From JBFYKJ01 sp041306005 (GTDB taxonomy: Archaea > Altiarchaeota > Altiarchaeia > JAFGQM01), in assembly GCA_041306005.1 (NCBI GenBank), contig JBFYKJ010000086.1, forward strand, positions 1 to 28,663: 28,663 nt of DNA, given 5' to 3'. The notes below the pieces were generated by a model. That model searched no databases. It worked only from the letters and a program-made list of their open reading frames with translations, and was not told the DNA's origin. Position numbers and translations under genes: made by a program. Positions 1 to 5,125 of the stretch are shown in pieces. How positions within the stretch are numbered: the first letter of the stretch is position 1; the number at the start of each line of letters is the position of its first letter.

Positions 1-4
1 CACA

Positions 5-178
5 ATGGACCGAGTGACCTTCTCGATACCAAACGAGTTGAAGGCTAGCCTAGCCAAGTACCCGGATATAAACTGGCCGATGGTGGTGAAGAAAGCGATA
101 GTCGAAAGGCTGGATTATCTAGAAGGATTCGATCGGCAATCAAAACAACGCGCGCCTTCGCGCGCGAGTTTTTCCTAA
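5..178 (+). CDS. Short RHH (VapB-like) antitoxin, first gene of a TA cassette
   Basis: A 57-residue ORF from ATG, starting MDRVTFSIPNELKASL. It reads as a ribbon-helix-helix DNA-binding antitoxin: a short beta strand (VTFSIP), then a helix with the PDINW..V motif seen in archaeal VapB proteins. It aligns without gaps to the 51-residue protein at 21970-22125 (shared TxxxPxELK, P-x-x-x-W, V and RL/KL positions). The last ten or so codons run through a GC hairpin and look like read-through of non-coding DNA. The start lies 5 bases into the window, so an upstream start cannot be excluded. It is followed after 24 bases by a second antitoxin and a RelE-like toxin. I infer that it represses the cassette promoter, perhaps without neutralising the toxin itself. 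Confidence 0.6.
   Translation: MDRVTFSIPNELKASLAKYPDINWPMVVKKAIVERLDYLEGFDRQSKQRAPSRASFS
149..173 (+). terminator. GC hairpin plus T-run at the end of the short antitoxin gene
   Basis: A 6-bp perfect stem (CGCGCG, loop CCTT, CGCGCG; 149-164) is followed by GAG and five T (169-173). It resembles an intrinsic terminator or attenuator between the first and second antitoxin genes and overlaps the last codons of the first. It could lower transcription of the downstream antitoxin-toxin pair. Function is inferred only from shape. Confidence 0.4.
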
Positions 179-202
179 AAAGCTAAACTAATAAACGGTA
201 AA

Positions 203-490
203 ATGGCGAGCATGATGGTCCCCCTGGAAGCAGGGCTGAGGGAGCGCATGGAGTGCTTAGGCTGGGTGAATTGGTCATATGTGGCCCAGGAAGCGTGCAT
301 GAAGCGGAGGATATTCGAGGATTATATGAGGGGTGGCAGCGTTTCGGATGAGGATAACGCCTTCTGCGAGAAGCATGACTGGCATCCGGTCGATTGGCTG
401 CCGCTGAAAGAAGAATTCATAAAGGGCATCAAAGCCGCCAGGAAAGAGAAGTCTATACCCCTAAAGTCCGTCTCCGATATATTCGACTAA
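203..490 (+). CDS. Long antitoxin (VapB/RelB-like) of the RelE cassette
   Basis: A 95-residue protein from ATG. Its N-terminal part (VPLEAGLRERM...GWVNWSYVAQEA) carries the same helix motif, x-x-NWSxVAxEx, as the long antitoxin at 22127-22366, so an RHH-like DNA-binding or dimerisation half is likely. The charged C-terminal half (WHPVDWLPLKEEF...KAARKEK) would be the toxin-binding segment. The stop at 488-490 is one base from the toxin ATG at 492, which implies translational coupling and fits an antitoxin. Family assignment rests on the motif and gene order. Confidence 0.7.
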   Translation: MASMMVPLEAGLRERMECLGWVNWSYVAQEACMKRRIFEDYMRGGSVSDEDNAFCEKHDWHPVDWLPLKEEFIKGIKAARKEKSIPLKSVSDIFD

Positions 491-491
491 G

Positions 492-761
492 ATGGGGTAT
501 TCTTACGAGATGAAGCCTTCTTGCAGGAAGGACATCAATAAGCTCTGCAAGAAGAATGCCGAACTGAGGAAAGCGATAGAGGGAAAGATCTCGGAGGTCA
601 TGGAACATCCCTCGCACTACAAGCCGCTGCAGTACGACCTCGCCGGGGAGAGGCGCGTGCACATAATGAAGAGCTTTGTGCTGGTCTTCATCATACATGA
701 GGAGGGGGGCTTAGTCGAATTTGTCAAGTTCGACCATCATGATAATGCTTTCCGGCGGTGA
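492..761 (+). CDS. RelE/ParE-superfamily toxin
   Basis: An 89-residue protein with the RelE-fold pattern: an N-terminal strand (YSYEMKPSCRKDI), a helical pair rich in Lys (INKLCKKNAELRKAIEGKISEVM), then strands KPLQYDLAGERRVHIMKSFVLVFIIHE and a C-terminal FVKFDHHDNAFRR. The order GxxRVHI..SFVLVF...HHDxA matches archaeal RelE-type mRNA interferases, which cleave mRNA on the ribosome. Length is normal for the family. It follows its antitoxin by one base. A ParE-like gyrase poison is the alternative, but the HHDxAFRR ending favours RelE. It is the third gene of a three-gene cassette whose counterpart on the right carries VapC instead. Confidence 0.8.
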   Translation: MGYSYEMKPSCRKDINKLCKKNAELRKAIEGKISEVMEHPSHYKPLQYDLAGERRVHIMKSFVLVFIIHEEGGLVEFVKFDHHDNAFRR

Positions 762-814
762 TGACGGTCGCCGGCGCCTTTTGGGCCCGCATTTGGGCCG
801 ATCCATTAATGATG

Positions 815-1153
815 CTACCGCTGGTGGGGCCTGTAGAGCTTCTCCCCGGCCTCGCGAGAAGACTTATGCATGCTCGCGAAGTTAGCTGCATCCTTGCGCA
901 TCCGTTCCCACCTGGCTGCGCCGAGGCTCAAGACGTTGGCTGCGAGCGCAATTCGGGTGCGCTCAAGGTCCTTGGGGTTTGCGCCCTTCTGCGACTGCTC
1001 GTTTATGTGCTCGTAAAGGCCGCGAAGCTCAGTCAACTGCTCAGGCCCAAGGTCCTGCCCTTTAGGGATCTTGTGGAATTTCCTTAGCGCCTCGTATATC
1101 TCGGCCTCGCCCGGGTGCTTAAGCACGTATCCCGCGATGTCTGTCTTGTCCAT
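815..1153 (-). CDS. Unknown small helical protein
   Basis: A 112-residue ORF from ATG, charged and predicted mostly helical, with no signal peptide or membrane segment and no motif I recognise. Visible features are a Gln/Lys-rich middle (EHINEQSQKGANPKDLERTR) and a basic C-terminus ending RPHQR. Its start lies 15 bases after the stop of the 55-residue basic ORF upstream, so the two probably share the TATA box near 1386. Codon usage resembles neighbouring genes. It sits between a TA cassette and a surface protein gene, so accessory status is plausible. No function can be assigned. Confidence 0.55.
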   Translation of the reverse strand: MDKTDIAGYVLKHPGEAEIYEALRKFHKIPKGQDLGPEQLTELRGLYEHINEQSQKGANPKDLERTRIALAANVLSLGAARWERMRKDAANFASMHKSSREAGEKLYRPHQR

Positions 1154-1168
1154 TTTAGCTATCCGCGC

Positions 1169-1336
1169 TCATTGTTTGTTTATGAACCTGAATGGGTACT
1201 TCTTCATCTTGCGGAGCCGGGCCGCTTCTATCTCGCCGCGGATTTTCTTCTCTGTCCTTGTCATCTTCGGCCCGCGATCCGGCCGCCTGCCGGTCGCGCT
1301 AGAGGGGTTGTGGTACGAGCCCTTTTTCGGTGGCAT
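1169..1336 (-). CDS. Unknown 55-residue basic protein
   Basis: Read on the minus strand from ATG at 1336 (MPPKKGSYHNPSSATG...) to TGA at 1169-1171, ending RFINKQ. It is very basic (many Lys/Arg) and has a helical stretch MTRTEKKIRGEIEAARLRKMKK, which suggests nucleic acid or ribosome binding. A good archaeal TATA box lies about 46 bases upstream (1382-1391, minus strand), and the next gene starts 15 bases downstream. I do not recognise the family. The long opposite-frame ORF across this region reads into the surface protein gene and is not credible. Confidence 0.5.
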   Translation of the reverse strand: MPPKKGSYHNPSSATGRRPDRGPKMTRTEKKIRGEIEAARLRKMKKYPFRFINKQ

Positions 1337-1381
1337 GTTGGGGTTAGACGTGTGTATAGTAGATAGTTAGACATATGTACG

Positions 1382-1391
1382 GTATATAAAG
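1382..1391 (-). promoter_or_regulatory. TATA box of the 1336/1153 gene pair
   Basis: The minus strand reads CTTTATATAC, close to the archaeal TATA consensus. A start site about 25 nt downstream would fall near 1360 and give a leader of about 20 nt before ATG 1336. It lies in the 73-bp gap after the end of the surface protein gene. Confidence 0.55.
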
Positions 1392-1409
1392 GGGTGCATG
1401 GTATATCAA

Positions 1410-4166
1410 TTAATGGCTGGATCGGCTGCCCTGCCTGCCGCCTCTCTTGCTGGAAAGGAATATCACTCCAATCACTACGGCAACGACTCCTATTAATATT
1501 AAGGGGGTGCTGTCCTGCTGGGGCGCTTCGGGAGTTGCTTCGCCGGATGCCCCAAGCGCCGCGGCGATGGCATCTGCCGTCGGCGTTTCCCCCGGCAGCA
1601 GGTCCGGGCAGTCGAGCATGACCTTGGTTATGGACATCTGCGTCTCGCCGTTCAATGCGCCCGGCGGGAACGAGAGCGACATGTCGCCAAGAGCGATGCT
1701 CCCCCCGTTTGGGCCGACGGTTTTTGACTCCTTCTCCAGCTCCGAGATGCCGCAATCCGAGCGGATCTCGCCGTCCTCGTACCGGTAAACGCCCATGCGC
1801 GAGCCGGCGCTGAAATCCTCGCCCTCGTTCTTGAGCTGCATGACCGCAGGAAGGGCGTAGTCCATCTCCGGCAGGAGCATGTAAGCGATGCCAGACCGTG
1901 TGAGGCCGGGTGACATGCGCGTCATGTAGACCGACGCCCGGCCCCTTAATATATTAGAGGAGTCTTCGGAGATCAGCTCCCTTGATGACTCATGCACGCT
2001 CCTCTCGCCCGGCTCTTTTGCGATCGCCCATACGTCTTCGCCCGCCTCGGTTGAAAGCTTCTCGTAGTCTGGCGTGGATACTATAGTGAACATGTAGGTA
2101 GTGCCCTCATCAAGCCCTGTCAAGCGGACGGTCCATTCCTTGTTGTCGGCGCTCGTCCTCTGGCTTTTCGGCGGGTACTTCAACTCGGATGGGTAGCCCG
2201 ACGGCCAGTAGATGGGAAGCTGCGGGGCGGCGTCGCTCGTGGCCCAGGTTATCGCCGCCTCCTTGCCGCTGCGCGAGACCTCTGGGCCGCTGGCTATCCG
2301 ATTCCCTTTCACTTCGGGGGCGGCGTAACCGGATTTTAGCTGCCACATCGTCTCGCCGCTTGCATCCGCGAGCAGCCCCCCGCCCCCGCCGGAGAGGTAC
2401 ACCCGCTCGTCCATTATCAGGAACTCGTAATCGCTTTCTTTGAGGATGCCTGAAAGGGAGGCAGTCCAGGACAATCCATCGTCCGCCGCCTCGTCGTGCG
2501 AGTAGCCGTCTATCCCTATCGAGCCCGCGTGCCGGTACACCAGCTGCAGTGCGCCGGGGGGCACAACGCCGCTCATCGTCCAGGTTATCCTCGCGGTGCC
2601 CGCTTCCAAATCCCGCGAGGCCTCGGGGGCGCTTATGAGATACAAGCCCTGCGGCCCCTGCGGCATCACCGCGGCCCCGGGCGCAAAGACAGGCTCGGGC
2701 AGGGCCTTCATGTCTCTCTCAAGCGGCTCGGCGCATGCGCAGTAGCCGCCACCGCCAAATAGGCCCTTCTTGTTCTCTTTCGCGCCCTTGCCAGTCGGGC
2801 ACATGAGGTCCGTTATGCTGTCAAGGTCCTCGTCGGAGGCCAGCTTGTCACAGGAGGGCATCTCAGAACGGTAATCCTTGCCTATCCCCTTTTTCTGCTC
2901 GGTCATGTCAATGGTCGCGCAGCCTGAAAGCCCGGATATGAAAGTCGCGCCCGCGTCCTCGCGGTAGAGGCCATAAAAGCCTACGGGGTAGACGTCCAAG
3001 TCGCCTGCACCCACGGTCGAGCAGGAATCCATCATCAGCACGCTTGCGGTGCCGCCACTCTCCGGGTAGCTGCAAAACACGCCGTTCTTGCCTATGTACA
3101 TCGAGTCGCCGTCCACTACCACCGGCAATAGCCCCTGGGGGACATTCTCGCTTCTTTCAACGAATTCAGACGACCTGTGGCAGTTGTACATCTTCGCAAG
3201 CTCTATCTTTTGCTCCCCGGAGCCGGAGAGCTCGGCGAAGAGCTGGTAGGCAAGGCTGCCAGTCCTGTTGTCTTTGAGCCTCTTGAAAGCGATGTCAGCA
3301 GAGGTTATCACCGTCAGCGCGGACTTCACCCCATTCGGGTCTGTGCCGCCTTTGAGGACGACCTTAGCAAGCGAGCCCAGCCCGTCGCCGTCTATGACCC
3401 ACGTCGGCCGGCTATGCGTATAGATGCCGTGCCAGCCGGAGGTGTAATAGTTGCTGACTGAGGCGTTGTCCTCGCCAAAATACACGAGAAGCCCCGTGTC
3501 CCAGTCCTCGGTTTTGTAGTAGGTGATGCGCGGCTGGTCGATGATGCCTAATGTGCCCATGCGCCTGGAAAGGTCGTCAACCGCGCCGCGCAGCGCGCCA
3601 TCGCTGTTGCCCGCAACAAGGATTGTCGCCTTGTTGTTCATCGGCGCACAACCCCGGTAAAAACCCGCGCCGCCGAAGAACGCGCCCGTGGACTTGCCCT
3701 GCGCGTCGACGTCCTGGAATAAATAGCGGTCTTTGGAAAGCGGGACTATGTTATAGCCGGAAGACTCGTAACACACCCTCGGAAGCGCGCCGCACTTCGG
3801 GGACCAGAGCTCGATGACTGTCGTGCCGCCGGGCGCGATGTTGCCCGCCTCGCGGCCCTCGCGGTCAACGAACCTGGCGCCCGCGGTGCCGATGCCTGCG
3901 GGGCCCAGCAAATCCTCGATAGGCCTTAACGTTACAATGGCCGTCCTGTTGCCTGTGCCCCACAATGCGGCGGATCCCTCCGACCCGAGCGATGCGTCGA
4001 AGATGCTATTGACTAACCCGCTCGCCAGCGTGCGCGCGTTGGAATCGTTCGCGCAGAACGTCACGATGACCGGGCCGCCGGCAGACGGGTCTGCGGGGGC
4101 CTGCAGGGCGCATGCTCCGGCAGAGAGCATTGCCAGGGCCAATACGCATAGGGCGATGCGCTTCAT
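1410..4166 (-). CDS. Large secreted surface protein with FN3-like and ZU5-like domains and a C-terminal membrane anchor
   Basis: 918 residues. The N-terminus MKRIALCVLALAMLSAGACA is a signal peptide. The first ~450 residues are unrecognised and Cys-containing. They include ATILVAGNSDGALRGAVDDL, which resembles the NDxA-type segments of archaeal S-layer proteins. About residues 505-600 and 625-730 look like fibronectin type III domains (ITWTMSG...GLSWTASLSGILKESDYEFLI; AITWATSD...WTVRLTGLDEGTTYMFTIV). Near residue 830, GGSIALGDMSLSFPPGALNGETQMSI fits a ZU5-like fold. A Pro/Thr/Gln linker, one hydrophobic helix (LILIGVVAVVIGVIFL) and a basic tail (KRGGRQGSR) close the chain. The bulk should be outside the cell, anchored at the C-terminus. 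Adhesin, S-layer-associated protein or assembly factor are all possible. Its promoter lies in the triple 20-bp repeat. Confidence 0.75.
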   Translation of the reverse strand: MKRIALCVLALAMLSAGACALQAPADPSAGGPVIVTFCANDSNARTLASGLVNSIFDASLGSEGSAALWGTGNRTAIVTLRPIEDLLGPAGIGTAGARFVDREGREAGNIAPGGTTVIELWSPKCGALPRVCYESSGYNIVPLSKDRYLFQDVDAQGKSTGAFFGGAGFYRGCAPMNNKATILVAGNSDGALRGAVDDLSRRMGTLGIIDQPRITYYKTEDWDTGLLVYFGEDNASVSNYYTSGWHGIYTHSRPTWVIDGDGLGSLAKVVLKGGTDPNGVKSALTVITSADIAFKRLKDNRTGSLAYQLFAELSGSGEQKIELAKMYNCHRSSEFVERSENVPQGLLPVVVDGDSMYIGKNGVFCSYPESGGTASVLMMDSCSTVGAGDLDVYPVGFYGLYREDAGATFISGLSGCATIDMTEQKKGIGKDYRSEMPSCDKLASDEDLDSITDLMCPTGKGAKENKKGLFGGGGYCACAEPLERDMKALPEPVFAPGAAVMPQGPQGLYLISAPEASRDLEAGTARITWTMSGVVPPGALQLVYRHAGSIGIDGYSHDEAADDGLSWTASLSGILKESDYEFLIMDERVYLSGGGGGLLADASGETMWQLKSGYAAPEVKGNRIASGPEVSRSGKEAAITWATSDAAPQLPIYWPSGYPSELKYPPKSQRTSADNKEWTVRLTGLDEGTTYMFTIVSTPDYEKLSTEAGEDVWAIAKEPGERSVHESSRELISEDSSNILRGRASVYMTRMSPGLTRSGIAYMLLPEMDYALPAVMQLKNEGEDFSAGSRMGVYRYEDGEIRSDCGISELEKESKTVGPNGGSIALGDMSLSFPPGALNGETQMSITKVMLDCPDLLPGETPTADAIAAALGASGEATPEAPQQDSTPLILIGVVAVVIGVIFLSSKRGGRQGSRSSH

Positions 4167-4188
4167 GATATAGGTTTAGGGAGATATT

Positions 4189-4248
4189 CATAAAAAGAGG
4201 TATTTGCCCATAAAAAGAGCTATTGGCCCATAAAAAGAAGTATTGGCC
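4189..4248 (-). repeat. Three tandem 20-bp repeats, each with a TATA-like core, upstream of the surface protein gene
   Basis: Units at 4189-4208, 4209-4228 and 4229-4248. On the minus strand each reads roughly GGCCAATAGCTCTTTTTATG, with 1-3 differences between copies. CTCTTTTTATG matches the TATA-like boxes before the secretion ATPase (5052-5060) and ilvB (16349-16358). The copy nearest the gene places its TATA core about 25-30 bases before ATG 4166, which is right for a leaderless or near-leaderless transcript. The 20-bp period is close to two helical turns. Confidence 0.75.
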
Positions 4249-4278
4249 CCAAGCTCAAGCTAAGATAACATAATAAGG

Positions 4279-4484
4279 GGCCGAGTCCGAGATTTGAACT
4301 CGAGTCGCCGGATGTCTGCAACCGCGCCCTCACGGACGCTCAGCACCCCCTTCTTTGGGCGTGAGGAACCGAAGGTTCCTACGCCCAGGTTCACTTTTTG
4401 TGAACCTCGGGGGTGAAGCACCTTTCTTTGGAAGAAAGGGGCCCCCACAGTCCAGCAGGATAACCAGGCTACCCCAACTCGGCC
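4279..4484 (-). tRNA. tRNA-His (GUG) with a 131-nt intron
   Basis: Minus strand. The acceptor stem GCCGAGT pairs with ACTCGGC. The extra G at 4484 is the encoded G-1 and pairs with C73 (4279), the histidine identity pair. The anticodon arm is CTGGA-CTGTGGA-TCCGG after splicing, anticodon GTG, and the T arm is TCGAG-TTCAAAT-CTCGG. CCA is not encoded. The exons are 4445-4484 and 4279-4313, giving 75 nt when spliced. The intron 4314-4444 sits at the canonical 37/38 position. The splice sites fit a bulge-helix-bulge: the central helix is CTGT with GCAG, with 3-nt bulges GGG and ACA cut after the second base. The intron is long and strongly folded (see findings). Confidence 0.92.
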
Positions 4485-4509
4485 GCGATGTTATACGCCC
4501 TTTCAGGCG

Positions 4510-4537
4510 GCTATTTTGAGCATAACGGAAGAAAAAG
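4510..4537. repeat. Left copy of a 28-bp direct repeat flanking hicBA
   Basis: 27 of 28 bases match 4996-5023 in the same orientation (single a/c difference at position 13). This copy lies 19 bases beyond the hicA stop and about 26 bases upstream of tRNA-His. On the minus strand it supplies CTCAAAATAG, a possible TATA element for the tRNA. Confidence 0.85.
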
Positions 4538-4556
4538 GGGCTCAGAAATGGGCGGA

Positions 4557-4781
4557 TTACAGCACCTCGTTGAACTCGTCCACAGAGAGGTTAGCATCCC
4601 GGATAAGAGCCCTCAAAAGACCGCGATCCAGCTGCTTGTGGTCGGGAATCGAAAGCGTAGTCACCATCCCGGGCGTCTTCATGATTATGTGGCTGCCCTT
4701 TGCCCTGCGCTCGACATGCCAGCCGAGCTTTGAAAACGCCTTTACCGCGTCTCGCCCAGAAATAAGGGGAACGCCGGCCAT
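4557..4781 (-). CDS. hicA: HicA-family mRNA interferase toxin
   Basis: 74 residues, the normal HicA length. It has a double-stranded-RNA-binding-like fold with the diagnostic GSHIIM motif (Gly29-Ser30-His31, the catalytic His). Before it come a helix (SGRDAVKAFSKLGWHVERRAK) and after it PGMVTTLSIPDHKQLDRGLLRALIRDANLS. HicA cleaves mRNA independently of the ribosome and is held by HicB. Its ATG at 4781 directly follows the hicB stop at 4782, so translation is coupled. The order hicB then hicA is the reverse of the classical E. coli order but is common elsewhere. Confidence 0.88.
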   Translation of the reverse strand: MAGVPLISGRDAVKAFSKLGWHVERRAKGSHIIMKTPGMVTTLSIPDHKQLDRGLLRALIRDANLSVDEFNEVL

Positions 4782-4988
4782 CTACACTTCGACTTCCATG
4801 GCGCCCAGCTGCTCCGCGTGGACTATGAGGTCCGCGTCCTTTGCCGAAAGGCAGCCGCGGATGGCGTCCTGTATGTTCTTTACCGCTTCCTCTATCGTCG
4901 CGCCCTGCGAATGGCAGCCGGGGATTGCAGGGCAGTGTATCACATAGCCAAAGTCCTCGCCCTTTTCCACTATGACCCTGTATATCAT
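4782..4988 (-). CDS. hicB: HicB-family antitoxin
   Basis: 68 residues with the HicB N-terminal domain: MIYRVIVEKGEDFGYVIHCPAIPGC, then SQGATIEEAVKNIQDAI and a short C-terminal strand. The pattern 'V.HCPAIPGCHSQG.T.EEA..N..DAI' is characteristic. It lacks a separate C-terminal HTH/RHH DNA-binding domain, so any autoregulation must come from the short form or the HicAB complex. The 28-bp repeat at 4996-5023 sits only 7 bases before its ATG, in the position of an operator. Confidence 0.88.
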   Translation of the reverse strand: MIYRVIVEKGEDFGYVIHCPAIPGCHSQGATIEEAVKNIQDAIRGCLSAKDADLIVHAEQLGAMEVEV

Positions 4989-4995
4989 CTTGACA

Positions 4996-5023
4996 GCTAT
5001 TTTGAGCCTAACGGAAGAAAAAG
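4996..5023. repeat. Right copy of the 28-bp direct repeat flanking hicBA; possible operator
   Basis: Partner of 4510-4537 (27/28). It lies between a weak TATA-like stretch (5027-5037, minus strand CGATATTATTC) and the hicB ATG at 4988, so it covers the expected start site of hicB transcription. Confidence 0.8.
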
Positions 5024-5051
5024 CCTGAATAATATCGGGTCTTGGCTGAAA

Positions 5052-5060
5052 GCTTTTTAT
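5052..5060 (+). promoter_or_regulatory. TATA box of the secretion ATPase gene
   Basis: GCTTTTTAT, followed by CCCCC, 66 bases before ATG 5126. A start about 25 nt downstream would fall near 5086 and give a 40-nt leader that consists almost entirely of the hairpin at 5090-5125. Confidence 0.5.
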
Positions 5061-5089
5061 CCCCCTTTGGTATAGAATAGCATAGTCCG

Positions 5090-5125
5090 CTTCCGAAACC
5101 CCGGGGTCCGCCCGGGTATCGGAAG
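5090..5125 (+). promoter_or_regulatory. Leader hairpin abutting the ATPase start codon
   Basis: CTTCCGA (5090-5096) pairs with TCGGAAG (5119-5125) and encloses GC-rich ACCC...GGGT complementarity. The 3' strand ends at the base before ATG 5126, so the folded leader would bury any ribosome-binding sequence (GGAAG). Confidence 0.55.

Noticed and set aside
1261..1755. 164-residue ORF overlapping the surface protein end and the 55-residue gene
   Set aside because: Arg/Pro/His-rich shadow; it overlaps the TATA box and two better-supported genes.
4314..4444. C/D box guide RNA inside the tRNA-His intron (as in some archaeal tRNA-Trp introns)
   Set aside because: A CTGA is present but I find no convincing RTGATGA C box or paired C'/D' boxes.
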